This document shows positions 12,501-27,100 of a stretch of DNA of 64,000 bases, in pieces; positions within the stretch are counted from its first letter, which is position 1, and every line of letters begins with the position of its first letter. The position numbers and the translations under genes are program-made. The DNA lies in assembly GCA_964057225.1 (NCBI GenBank), contig OZ059897.1, positions 14,446,001-14,510,000 of the forward strand, written 5' to 3'. A model generated the notes under the pieces. That model worked only from the letters and a program-made list of their open reading frames with translations, searched no databases and was not told the origin of the DNA. This DNA is from Auanema rhodensis (Eukaryota; Nematoda; Chromadorea; Rhabditida; Rhabditidae).

Positions 12501-15095
12501 ATATTAATGTTTCATGTTTTCATAACATACATGTCAAGATCATAGCCATATGTCATTATATAGTGTGAATATGAATCGAAAATTGAAGGCTTTTCGTATG
12601 TTTTTCAATCATCTACATCATTTCTGTACTTCTTACAAATATTTGTATAGAAAATTAAAAGTTTAAGTTTAATTATATTATTTATAATTATAAACGTTTT
12701 GTCATATAAGACTTTGTCATGATATACTATAGACAATCCCGACATGTTTTCAAGCTTCTTCATTAGAAATTCTTGTTGCAACTGCAAAAACCTGTTGAAG
12801 AAAAAGAGCGAAAAACGAAACTTTTTATTCCGTTGTACAAACGGAAAGATATTAGCAAAAAAAAAAGCCGTGGAGAATTTGTGAATGCTTCAACTTTAAT
12901 ATGCTGAATCTTATGAAGACGACGTTTTCTTAACGATAGTGCATCGAAACATTGAAAATGAAGTGACGAATGGGAAAAAAAGCTACAATTGGTAAAATGC
13001 TCATGTAATATAAGAAGTTGGGAATCTTCTTTCTTTCTCTTAGACTTTGAACAGCATGTGTACATTTATAAGTTTCTGATATGTGCAAGCTTATTATATT
13101 CATATCACTAACAGCTATTGTTGATATTCGAATTTTGGATCGTTTTTTCTGAAACTTTTTTGCAGCCCTTGAAATCTAAGAAGCTGCTCAAACAAAATGT
13201 TATGAAGTATATGTATTACTCGTTGTTCAGCAATCTAAACTTTCAAATACGTCAATTAGGACTATTTTAGCCAAAACTGGTAGTCGACATGTTTGAAAGC
13301 GAGGACTAAGAAATCTTGTCATTTCCTTTTTGTTCTGCTCTCTGCTCTGCTTACAGAGGATTTTGTGTATTTGAAAGAAGACGTTAAGTTATCTGATTCC
13401 GTCCCATCGTTCTAGTCTTAGCTTTCTTAACTCTATATCTCTCTGTCTCTCTCATTTTCCTTTCTATTATTTTCTGTCTATATTCCTTGATGTCTGGTAC
13501 TCTCTGTTCAAGAATGGGAATATCCTAGTCTATCCAAAATTGGCACCAGTACTTGCAAATCAAGGATAACGAAGATGAAGAAAATGGTGATATTCTTGTA
13601 ATACACACCACTCACTTCATATGTTAATCTGTCTGTTATTCTTCCTTTTTGAACTATTCATCATCAAAATGTTGTTACTACTACCCCCCCCCCTAAATCG
13701 CTTGACTTCTCTTTCGTTAGCTTGATAAAACGAAAAAAAGAAACGGAAAATCCGGAATGTCAAAGAATTCCATCACAATCATCAGCTTCATTAAGAGCAT
13801 CTAGTTCTATTACAACTTGCAACAAAGTTGTAACCTAAATTTTTGTGTGTTCATCTTCATATTTGAATCATTTTCTATATTCAGAAGTAAGGTCTTATGA
13901 ATTTTTCATAATACTGAGACATTTCCGTTTACTTTCCTCTCTTTTTGATATATAATCGTGATCAAATATATGCATATATGTAGATCACCATCATTTACAT
14001 AACTATCAAAGTTCGCAATCCAATTTTTGATATTCGGCTAGGTGATCTTGTCTTTCTTCATATCATCATGACTAGCTATCATCTTCTACTATTTCCAACT
14101 TATTACTCATTCAAATATAATTGTTTCTCATACTTTCTATTCAAATAGATATTTTCATCTCTTTTCACAGTTATTTTTTTCATTTTTTTGTTATACAATG
14201 AAACAAATATATATTTCCACAGCCTTGTCTATAAAATTTTAATGATATTTTATGCTATTTTAAATAATTTTTTGCTGCAAAAATAAAAAAGAAAAGAACA
14301 CATGAAAGATCATAAAAATTAGTTTTTTTGGAATGAAAATTGTTTCATGTCGTTATCAATCATTTGTTCAGTCTATACATTCAGAAAACTGATTGGTATT
14401 TAAAACAAAAAAAAAGAAAGAAAACAATATCAATGAAACATGAGATAACATGCTGAAAATGATCAAAATAAATTAGCTAATCAAGTAGATATCATACAAA
14501 GTTCATATAAAAAACTAAATATATATATATATATATATATATTGACATACATACATACATACTATATACAATACTTAACTATCTATTTATGTATCTATAT
14601 AAATACATACATACATATATTCATATGTATGTATATTCATATACTCATACATACACGTTAAAGTTTTAACAATATTATTTTACTTTAGTGTTGTTTGCTT
14701 CAAACATTCCTTTCATTTCTGTTAACAATTTGGACGTTTTGGTCTTATCCATAATGTAACTTCTTCAAATTTTCATCTCATCTTTTTTAAACTAATTGTT
14801 TTCTTTTTCAATTTTCAGAATACTCTAACCACTCAAGAATGGAGTTCTCATTTGGACTTGTCATGAACACAGAACATTAAATAACAACAGATCACTTAAT
14901 TGTTTTTTTTTAAATTTAGGTAAATTTTAGAAAAAACATTAAAAAAAGTTTCTTTAATTCAATAAACTTTAATTCAGTTTCTGCGATAAATCAACATTTC
15001 GTTATTTTCATCCAATTTTTAGAGTACAGGCATATACAAATAACTGGTCAGTTTCTCATGTGTTTCCACGAAATGACGTTTTATTTTAAATATTG

Positions 15096-15128
<33 letters not shown>

Positions 15129-15161
15129 CTTATATTTATATTATATATAACTTAATTTCAG
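9534..15161. other. AT-rich stretch upstream of the chloride channel, no supported gene
   Basis: The plus strand is T-rich with CT tracts (13.43-13.50 kb). Open frames at 9596-9910 and on the minus strand at 12763-13065 have no splice partners or recognisable motif. It could hold a promoter and outron of the chloride-channel gene, but no specific element can be identified. AT microsatellites lie at 14.52-14.54 kb and 15.10-15.12 kb. Confidence 0.45.
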
Positions 15162-15173
15162 ATATTTGCTAAT

Positions 15174-18100
15174 ATGGTGGATCCACTGACAAAGGTGTCT
15201 ATTTTATCCCCTCTGGCAATGCTTCAAATGCATCACCATACACCAAAAAAGAGTTGGATTAGAAGGTCAGTAAAGTAAAAAACTTTTTTTTAAAATAATA
15301 TTAATAAATTTAATATAATGAAAATATATTTAATTTTATATTAAATTATTTCTCCCACATGGCCCAAAAAAATTTTCTCAGAGAAATCTTGAAAATGCCG
15401 ATCCGCCTCCAACTGAATTCTTTCATGTTTTTGAATCATTTTGTTGAAGAATATCTCAACTAGTATATATTTTCTTCAAATTGTCTTCCAACTTGGTTTT
15501 TTGTAGAAATGCTTCAATTTTTAAAACTTAAGTTTTTTATAATTTATAATTTAAGTTATATTATTATTTAAAAAAATCTAAGTAAAATAAGAATATATTA
15601 ACTAGAAACTGAACAATTGAAATAGAACTTGAAATTCACTAGCAATATCTTTATGATCCCTTTTTAAAAAAATATTTGTCCCTCAATTTTCTTGAATTAT
15701 CTCTTTATACATGACGGATTCTCTGTACATTCGAACCCAATTCCAATAAATAGAAGACTAAATAGGAAAAAGTGATTCTTAGGTACTAATTTCAATAATA
15801 TATTCCATTTTCTTGTTCCGTCTAATCTCTCCCTTTCAAATTCATTAGCAAGAAAATGCCATTGATATTATAATATTGTACTAAATAATGCTAAAATCAT
15901 CATTTTTACGAGAAACAATTCATAAATTGACAAGTAATTCATTTATTATCTCTTCATCATTACATTTACCTCATCAAAAATTTTGAGAAAAGAAAATTAA
16001 AAAACGAAAAAAAAAACTTTCCGCTAATTGAAAAGACACATATACCCATTGGCATGCAGACACTGAGCACATTTCTCAATATTCAAGTGTTTTTCAGCTA
16101 ATAATCTAACCTTAAGTCATTGAAGCTTGAAAAATAAAATGTTCAAATGATTTGATAACTATCTTTTACTTCGAATCATGCAAGCTTATGCAAACTCATA
16201 TCGTTGTACATGTATATTTGGCTCATGATTTTACGCAACTATTTTTGGCTTATTTATTGTTAAATTATAAAAAATTCTAATATTTTAAATAAAATATTTT
16301 AATAAACTTTATGCTAATCTTTAATTTGATTAAGTTCAAGTACACGTGAACGTATGCATAAGTCACGTAACTCATTTCTAGGAAGCTTATTCATTTTGAA
16401 AATGAATTCGTTGTATGTGTGGTTGCATTTTCAACTTCATCTCTTCGTTTACTTCTAACCTTTGCACACAAAATTTTTTTCACATATGTATTCTTTGTAC
16501 TTGTTTCCATATCTACTGCCAACTCAGATTAGACCTTTTTCACATTTTGTTCATCTGACATTGCTTCATTCATCTTCTGAATGTTTCCGTCTCTGTGTTG
16601 ATTCCTCCGCTAAGCATTTGAAAATTTATTTTCCGCTTCTTCATTCATTCAAACAAAAAAAAAAGATGAAGAAGACTAAAAAGACCTAACTTGGACATCT
16701 CATAATTAGCCATTCTTAGTGATCTTCTAGAATTTTTATTGTCGCACTATTTCTATATTTATCAGCTTGTCGTGCAAGCTGCATCACATCCGCCTTTTGT
16801 CTTTTCAATTTGCTTTTTGAAATATACATCAAATTTTAAAAAATTTTAAAGCCTTCTATTCGCTTCTCTGACACCTTATCCGATTTAACGTGATTTATGC
16901 CTTTTTAAAGCTTCCATACTAAGTAACGTTAACTACAGCTTTAGCACACGTTTCAGTAGTTTGAACTTTTTACTTTATTTCACTTCAATTTATCTTGTAG
17001 AGAAACCATTGAAATTTATTTAATCCACATACATCCCAGCTAATTTATCTCTTTTTTTCTCATTTTCCCTCAAGGTCCCACATTTTTGTTTCTGGCTTTA
17101 TCATCTGATCTGTGTGTTGCATATTTTTCTTTATATTCAATTTTTTTCCAAATTTCTCGTACTTGAGAACCCAGACCTTACTAAACGACCTGATCATATT
17201 TCTGGCTCAGAGCAGTTTTCAGGATTTCCTGAATGAAATCTCAATTTTCCACAAAATTTCATACTACACGTGTTCTCACGAGGTCACGTAATCCACTTGT
17301 TTGCTATTTTCTCATGATGGATTGCGGTTAGTCGTACTGGATCCTTTACAGAATGCGCATATGTGAGAAGTATCATTCATGTTTTTGAAAATTCGCATTA
17401 TTTCTCCTTTTGTTTCAAAGAGCTTTCCAGTTTTTTTCAATAATCAAAGTAAGAACATTAAGATAATTAGCATACATTATTAGTATTATATGTAGTTTCA
17501 TTGATTATGGAATTAGTGAACAGAGGTTATAAATGATTTCTTTCACATTGACTCTACCTCTTTCTCTTCATATATTTTCTCATTGAAGTAAGAGAATTCC
17601 AGGAATCTCTTTGACTTCAATATATTTCATTGATTTTTCAATACTCTGATTGTTTCCATAGCAAAGAAAATTACAAGAAGACTAATTCTTTCTTCTTCTT
17701 CTTTTTTGTAAAGGGAATAAATAACTACCACTTGCTTTCATAATTTAAATTTTAATGAAAAGAAAGCTAAATAAGGTAATTTGAACAATCAGTTTTTTAA
17801 AATTATATTACAGAGAAAATGAGAAAATAATTTTGTTTAAACTTTTATTAATTCATAATTACCTTCTGAAGGCAGTAGTTCATTTCATATATGTATATAA
17901 TCATTTTTCACATCAGAACTTCTCCATATATGATCGATGAAGCTTAATCAATAGAGCCAGTATCTAAAATAAATAATTTCTTTAATAAAATAAAATCTTG
18001 AATATAATAATATTTTAATATATTAAATGTTTTCTTCTTGTTTTCTAAAATTTATATTATAACATCATCATGCTTATTTAAATTTTAAATTAAATAAAAA

Positions 18101-21100
18101 CACACCTTCATTCTTTTCGAATATTAATAGTATATTCTTTTTCTTTTTCTTCTTTTTTTTTTGAATTATTGTTTGATTTTGGCTTCAATATGTCATTTTT
18201 TCGTTTTAATTACTGCTCAATTCTATCATCTTTCTTTTCAAAATCAGTTCTTCAATTCAGTTTTACAAACATCTTTTTCATCTTATCATGATTCTTTTAA
18301 AGAAAAAAGTGGTATTTCTCCTGTTGAAAACCTAATTTTTTCAAATTCCTTGAATACGTTTGTTGATGAATTCATTAATGTACTTAAGTATTCAATCTTC
18401 GAAATTCTCATCATGCTCTTTGAAGTCTTTCATACAAGTTTTGTCCTTACTAATCTCTCAATACGTTTAGATACACACAAAAACATATCTTGCTACTTTC
18501 TTTCAAATACATAAAAACACATGGAATTATTGAAAATTATATTAAAAAATATATTTTCCTTTCTCTAACTTCTGTTAGTAATGAAATATAGTTAATAAAG
18601 AAAAATCAAGTTCATGCCTCATATACATGGTTCTTCATATTGAATGTTTTTGAATATAATTAATTATTCATTTCAAAAGTTTAATAGAAGTTTGTATAAA
18701 CAGACAATACATACCACATATTTTACTTATATGTACATACATCCATGAATTAGTGAGCCTTATAAAACATTTTTTTAGAATATCACAAAAGAAAATTTAT
18801 TTTTTTTTGTAACAAAAGAACAAAATAATATAAAATATGTCTTAAAATTTAAAAGTTTAAAAAAAAAATATTTTCTTGAACATAGAAGCTCATTTCACGT
18901 TTGAGGCTACTTCGATCTAAAGAATGAAATTACATTATTTCGAGAATTGAATAAATATTTCACATAGATAGTCAATGATATGTAATAGTTATCAGATAAA
19001 ATCTTTTGATGAATCATGCTTATATGAGCTCCAATATTATTATTTATGGAAGCTTTCTATAATTTAATTTCAAAATATTCTATTTATATCTATGCAAAAT
19101 ATAGCTTGGATGCAAACTTCAAATGAATGAATAAATTAGAATTAGGAAATTACTACTAATTGAGAATAGTTTTCTCTAAGATATTAATATTAGATATATC
19201 ATATAGTACAGCTATATAAATCTGATAACAGGAAATAAGCTGGTAAACTATTTATTCACTTCTAACCTATGTAATTGATTTAAAATTTAAAAACAAGGAA
19301 AACTATTTCCTTAGTCCTGGATAAATTCAAACTCATGGCCCACTTCATCCGTTTTTTGTTCAATTCCCCTATTCTTAGGTGTTGCCCTCTCTCTTTCTCT
19401 ATCTCTCTATGTCTCCCTCTCTCTCTTTCTTTCTTTCTCTCTCCCTTTTTCTTTCTCTCCCTCTCTCGCTCCCTCTGTCTCTCTATTTCTTCCTTTCTTC
19501 ACTTTTAGTCTTTATCTCTCTATATCCTTTGCTCTTGTGTACCTTTTGCTCTCTAATCTATCTACCTAATACATATATACAAGTTTCTTTTCTGTTTTCT
19601 TTCTCTTTCTACATAAGGAAAAACAAATTGTTTGGCTTCTATGGTTCCTTCAGTTCAGCTCTTTCACAACTCTAGTGATGAGCAATAGGTGAAAAAAAGT
19701 GAAAAAATCGAATAAAATTTATTTTTTTATTTATTCCTCAATCTTTCAGTTTATTTTTTTATCTAAATGTTACAACTTTATTTTTCATATGCATGTTCTC
19801 ATGACTTTCATAGATACATATGCTCATATGATATTAAAAAAAATGTGTGTGATTATTATCTTTTGTATAAATTATATAAAAAGTTTGACGCCTCATCAGA
19901 TATTTTCAATAAAATTCTTTAAATTCAAAAAATGAAAAATCAAAAAGACAAACTTTATTTCCCAACAGAATGATTTGTATACAAGCGTTGTTAATGAATA
20001 AAAAAATGAATACAAACTATAAGAATTCTGTCAAATACCTTTGTTTTTATTTTTTTTTCATAAACAACATTTTATAATGAGTAAAAAAAAGAAGAAGAAT
20101 TCATAAACATATTAGTTTTGTATGCATGTACATACATAAATCTACATGCATATGTATTTCTAACTATCTATCTAACTATACATTTTTGTTTTGTGAATTC
20201 TCATTTATAACTATTTGTTATAATTATATTTATATAAAAATAGTTTCTTTATTATCATAATGGTCAAATCTTGATGATGTAATGGCTATTAGTGCTACTG
20301 ATGACAAAATGTTCATCAGATTATCAAACTCTATTGTTATAAAGAATCAAAATGTTGTTGGCTTCATTTTTTACTTTACGAACATATACATATATCTATC
20401 TATACATATACATATATATATATAGATATATATATGAGTATGTGTGCGTATAGTTTATTTTTTTCATTAATTATGCTTTACTGTGATTATATATTTTTTA
20501 AAGATTTCACTTATAGGTTTAAAACAATATATACATACATAACTATGCATGCATACTTGCATATATGTGTATATATTCATATAAATTGTGAATTTTAACT
20601 CAACCTAGTCATTGTTATTACTTACTTACTAAAAAAAAACAAAAAAAAAGAAGAATACGATGAATAAAATGCAACCGAAACTTTATTTGATTTAAATAAA
20701 AATTATATGTGCGTAGTATTTCACGTTAACCAAATGTTTCTATCACGTGCATAAAAATTGATATAATCTAATTATTGATGAAGCAAAGAAAAAGAATAAT
20801 GAAATGTATTTATTTATAATTATCAACAAATTAGTTTGTTATTTATCTATTAATCTTCGTTACTTTTTTCTTGAATTTTACTTCTCAGTTGCTTGCCTAA
20901 AATAAGTGAAAAACGAAAAAAACGAGGCTGAAAAATAGGAAAAGTGTTGCCTTTCAAGGTAGCTTTCAAGCAACCTATTCTTCAATTTTCTCTATATTCT
21001 CAGCTCGCTTTACTTTATATATCTGTTTCTTTCAACACATAGTATTTACAAAATACGTTTGTATACAAATAAGTCTAAAAAACGTAATCAGTCCATTGAC

Positions 21101-24100
21101 ATGTACGACTTCAAGCTAGGGCGTGCTCTGTTCGTGGCACCATTTGTGTGGACATTCCAAGAGCATGTTAGACAAACCATAGTTTTCCGTTTTGAAACCT
21201 CAACTCTGCTGAAGGTCTTTCTTCCTTTCTCCGTAAAAACAGAAACGAAACTAGTTTTCGTGAGACCAGGTTCAGTTTCAACCTTTCATTTTCCTTAAAA
21301 AACATCAAATAAAACAATGTGATCATTGGTTAGGTAATGAGAAGTTTAACTTAAATTCTGAATATGAACAGCTTATGATGTCTGATTGTTAATCTTTCTC
21401 AAAACAATTATAATCATAATCAAATTTTTTGTTTTTACATGGTTTCACAATTATTGTTTCACCGTATCTGTCCATGCTCAAATGTTTTAAAAGACATCTT
21501 TTTGCAATTCTTCTTTAATGACATCTGAAGTAAGATGAAGCAAATGTATCAGCTTCTCCTATCGCTTGTGCTTCCTTTCTTTCCCTTTCTTTACTCTCCC
21601 TTAGTTTTGGAACTAAGCTGCCTGATTTACCATATTTGGTCCTAATTCAATTTTGTTTGTGTCTGTTAGTTCTATCCGAGCTTTCTTTTTTTTAAAACAG
21701 ATTATGTGCACCTACGTTGTTTAGTCTTGCCTAAATTAGCAATTAGACTGTTAGTTACATTCAGTTAAAAAAAGATTATTTGGCATATAGTCAGATACCA
21801 TGACAATTTATGTTTACGTATAATGTTATTCAACAAACAAAATACTAAAAATTATAAAAAAACATTTTATATTATAGCTTTAAATCAAATTATTGAAACA
21901 AAGGACAAGCTTTAAATTCTTAATCCAAACTAACTATTATTATTATTTATATATTTGTTTGAAATCAAGTAATTGTTTTCAAATATTATAAGATAAATCG
22001 AATATTTTCCTCTTTGTCAGCAATTATTTAATTTTTCTTTTATTTTCTCTTTTCTTTAGAGAGGAAATAATATGAGGAATGTCTTTATGTTATGGTAACA
22101 TCAATTATACCAAATATGATTTAGCTTCGACCACCTTTGCAAGGATTTTCATATCAGCATAACAAAGTTTTGTCTCTTGTTTCCATCCATAACCATCATC
22201 ATTTTAATTAATATCCTGTTCATCTAATTAGCTTTTATAGCTAACCGTATTCTCATTCTCATTTTCATTTTTTTTTGTTTTTTTTCTGGTTTAAATAGAT
22301 GATAACATACTTCACTTATTTTATTAAATTATATAAAAAGAATTGTTCATTTTCATTCAAAAATTATCAAAATTCTTTAATTATATTCTATATTATACTG
22401 AGTATGTTAGCCTATCAAGCTTGTTATGTTTCATTTTTATCGAAAATTTCTAAATTTTTTTTCAAACTCATCAATATTGTCATAAACTTCAAATGGTTGC
22501 TAAAAAGATCTCAAAAAAAGAGTTTTCATTCTTAAAATCTGGTGAGACATAGAAGAAAGGAAAAGAAACTTATATTTGCTCAACATTATCTTTCCCAAGC
22601 TGCTGTTTTAAGTTTTTGTTTTTCCATCATTTTCACGTATAATTTACATATAGTATATGTAGAAAATTCATTATCTAAACTATTTATATAAGTACCTTTT
22701 TCCTTATTTTTTAAACTAAAAAGTATAAAAACCTATTCACTGAAAAGTTTAAAAAACATGAACCAGACAATGAAGTAACTTGTTATCACTCATTTCTCAA
22801 AAATATTCCCCCGGATTATAAGATCATCCCTTAATGATGATATCATCATGAAGCCAAGAGAGCACGCCTATTTCATAGTCCGATAGAACTTTATCTTATG
22901 GCCTTTAAACGTTATGGTTAGCGGACTGATTTGCAGCTTATCATTCATGACCATTCATCATTTTTTGAAACATTTTTTTATATTTCAATACCATATATAA
23001 ACCTCTGAAAATGTATGTACTAACAGTAGATTGTGAAGAATGCTTAAGAGAGAAAACACAAACAAATTGAACTGTCTAGAAACTTCAAGTCTATATATTT
23101 TTATTTTTTGTCTTATTCAGTTGATGAAAGACATTCAAAAAAAAGCAGGAAATAGACCAAATTCATCCACATGGACTTCGTTTATACGTTCCCAGAGGAA
23201 ACATCTTTTCTTTCATCCATTTGTCGATCAAATTCAATTATTCTGTCTCAAACTATCTACCACTTGGCTTACCTTATAAGAGTGACTTATTTTAGCTAAA
23301 ACTATCACTATTACGCTTGGCAACTTTACCAACGTAAGCATTTCCATTTACTCTTAAATTTCACATTTCCTATTTCAAATTTCCTCTACTTTGTAATCCA
23401 GCTTCATAATTTGATCAGCTGATAATCATTTACAAAGAAGCAGCAGACAAAAGGAAACATTTCAAAAAAAGTCCTTTTTGCAATTTAACTTTAAAAATCC
23501 TTCAAAATGCAACTTTGAAGAAGAATCTAATGAATTGTTTCAAGAATAAATTTACTATAACAATGATTGAATTATTTTAATTTTAACTTATTCATATATA
23601 GTTTGAATAAAATGTATGTTGTATATGAAACTGCTTATTCCATATTTTGATTTTCACAACATTCTTTCGTTTTTTTTTTAATTTTTTATTGATCTAATAT
23701 GCATAATAAATAATAAAATTGAAAATAAAAAAATAAATTTCTATGTTTCATATGCACTTCATAAAATTTTTAAATGAAATTTAGGTATGAACAGCATATT
23801 CTGTTTAATATTATTCTTTTTGAATCGTTTCATTATTATTTGTAATAATATTTCAATTTTTTATATATCAAAAATTAAAAATGAATAATTTTTTGTTTGG
23901 ATTGAGAAATTTGTTGATTTATTTGAAGAAGTAAACGTTGTTATACTGCTTTTGCCCCATTAAAAACCAACTCTCAACATCTCCATTTGCACAATCTAAC
24001 TAATTATTCATTATGCAATCTTCTATATTATACTAATTTTCTTTTTCAAATTCCTTCAAGTCATTTTCAAACAATGTTTTGTTCATTTGCAGCGTCATGA

Positions 24101-27100
24101 CTGATGTGAAGCGCTCGCTACTCGATATGGGACCTGGAAAAAATGAGCCAGATGAAGATGAAGCCGAAGAAGCAGCTGAAGAAGAATCTAAAGAAACCTT
24201 CTCAGAGTTTTGTTCGAGTATGTTCTGTTTCATATATGTGTTTTCCTGTGATCATATACTTAATACTAACTCTTTAACTATGAAAAACTCATCAAATCAT
24301 CTATTAAGATGTTCAAAAAAAAGTTCAGAACATAAAAACAAATTTAAACAAAAATTTTTTTTTCATATTTCAAAAAAAAATTTAATTTATCAATACCTAC
24401 ATCTATGGTTATGAAACCTTATGGATATGACGAAAACAAGGTTAAAAAAGTTGCGGCTTCCTTTCAAACATTGGTTTTTGATCATGATAAATCAAAGAAT
24501 ATCTTGAATTGATCAACATTAGAACCACTATCGCTCTACTGTAAGCTGATGTTTCTCAATGTTACAGGACAAGCCCGAAACGTAGTTCATTTTCTCGTAG
24601 AAGATTGGTGTCTATCCGCTCTATTAGGTATTATCACTGCTGTTTTATCAGTTGGTATGGATGTTGCAATAGAATTTCTTCAGCATTGTAAGTAATTTTA
24701 CCGATTTCTATGTTATTCCAGATATTAGAAGAAACAAATCTATGCTACATCTTCTGTTTTCAGTACATGTTATCATATATGATAGGCTGATAACCATGTC
24801 ATCGTATATAGCTTGCTCGGCATGGATCTTACATGTTGTTTTTTTCACAACAATATCAGCTATTTTCTGTCAAATTGTATCGAAGCAAGCTGTTGGTTAG
24901 TGATCCTGATCAAAACTGCCTATTCAATTAATTTTTTGATTTTCCATTTTTAATTCACGTATGTTATATAGAAGAATATCATTTTTAGGATCCGGTATAC
25001 CGGAAGTTAAAGTAATTATGCATGGCTTCAAAATGAATAACTATCTCACTTTTCCAACACTCATTGCCAAAATGGTTGGTCTCACATTTGCAATGGGAGC
25101 TGGATTACCTATGGGGAAAGAAGTAGGACAACATTTCATGATATTTTTCGAAAGAAAATTCGCTATATTGTGTGTTTTAAGGGACCATTTGTTCATATTG
25201 GTGCTATTGTTGCTACTTTACTTTCTAAATTGACTGCCAGGTGTCAGTATTCGGCATTCTTCTCTAACGAAGGACGTGAAATGGAAATGTTGTCAAGTGG
25301 ATGTGCTGTTGGTATTGCTTGTACATTCAGTGCTCCAATCGGAGGTCAGCTTCACTTCAGATTTCTCTAGAATCTAGAGGGTGTCAAAGATTCTACAAAA
25401 CTCTTTTCTGCAATTTTTTATTATTTTCTTTACTTATTTGCAGCAGTATTATATGCCATTGAATCGACTTCAAAATATTTTGCTGTCAAAAGTTACTGGA
25501 GAAGTTTCTTGGCTGCAACCTGCTCCGCAATTGTTTTTCGATTTGCCAACTTTTTTGTTACGGCTGCCCAGTCTGGTATGATCATGAAGAATACTGAATT
25601 TGAATATAATATAAGAATTATATGTTTAGGTACTATAACAGCTTTCTATCAAACTCGGTTTCCCACAGATCCTTTTCTTGTCGAAGAGCTACCTGTTTTT
25701 CTTCTTCTCGGGTATGTTAAATACTTCGTTAATTGCTTCAAAAATGATTATTTACAATCTTTTTTTTTTCAGGTTTATTATGGGTGTAATGGCATCATTA
25801 TTCATATTCACACATCGCCAAATATCCTTATTTCGTCAACGTAATCGAATATTCAGAATAATATTTCGAAATAAGTAAGGGATTATATAGTTTAAATAAA
25901 TATATTATTATTTTATTTTCAGCTTTCTTAGCTTTACCGTATTTACTGCTTTTATCTGTGGAGTTCTAACCTATCCACCTGGCATAGGGAAATTTATTGC
26001 TGGAAAAGTAAATATATAATTATTAAATAAATTAAATAACATTAAATATATTTTTTCAGCTTACTTTCCGTGAAACTATGGCCGATTTTTTCAATAATTG
26101 TACTTGGTATTCAAACGATAGTTCGAGAAGGTATTTTTTATATATTATGCAAATAATATAAATATATTTACTTTTGAAAAAAATTAAAATATCCTTATAA
26201 CAGCTTTTTCCGTAAAAAAACGGAAATCATGTAGAGTTCACGTGAGGTATAGTTAAAGTTCACGTAACTCGTATATGAAGTTCACGTATTTTACATGTAA
26301 AGTTCACGTCATCTATCAATACATTTATTTTATTTCGAGTTTTAAATATAATATATGAATTTCTTCTCACATATATTTAGCATAATTAATCTCTGTTATT
26401 AAGATGTCCCGATACTTTAATAGAACATTGGACTGGTGGACCCGAAGGCGGTTTATCAATATTTACAACTCTGACATCTTATTATGTTGTTTATGTTTGT
26501 TTTTTCTTTGTTTTTCACTGAACCAAATATTTTATTGCAGTATCTTCTTGTGGCTATAGTCATTTCCATCAATGTTCCAGCAGGAGTATTTGTGCCATCA
26601 ATGGTTATCGGTGGAGCGGGGGGTCGTATACGTAAGACTATGATTTTAAATAAAATTAAATATAACATTATAAATACAAAAAAAGTATATTCTTTATTAT
26701 ATTAATTTTATTTAGTTGGAGAATTCATGGTATTTCTATTCCCTGAAGGAATGAGAGGGCCCGGTGGACCTATAATTTATCCAGGATTATATGCAGTTGT
26801 AGGTATGAAATATAAGATAATTTGAATTTTTTAGTGAATAAAAAAAATATTTATCTAAATATTTTACAGGATCAGCTGCATTTACTGGAGCTGTAACTCA
26901 TACCTTATCAGTTTCTGTGATAATATGTGAGCTAACAGGGCAACTAGCTCCAATTCTTCCTGTTTTGGTAAATATTTAGAAAACAAAATAAAAATTAATT
27001 TAATATGATATAGATTGCTATGCTAATGGGAAATGCTATTTGCAAATTCTTACAACCTTCAATCTATGAGAGTATCATTCGAATTAAAAAATATCCCTAC

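Noticed and set aside
12763-13065. 100-codon minus-strand frame and an overlapping Lys-rich plus-strand frame
   Set aside because: Each follows the local base skew. Neither has a convincing exon context or motif.
18161-18514. 117-codon plus-strand open frame
   Set aside because: It begins at TTG, is rich in Phe, Leu, Ser and Ile as expected from T-rich DNA, has no splice partner, and one frame of this length is plausible by chance in 64 kb.
21059-21298. 79-codon plus-strand open frame in a slightly GC-richer islet
   Set aside because: No plausible splice partners and no family resemblance; it lies in the chloride-channel first intron without a compatible phase chain.
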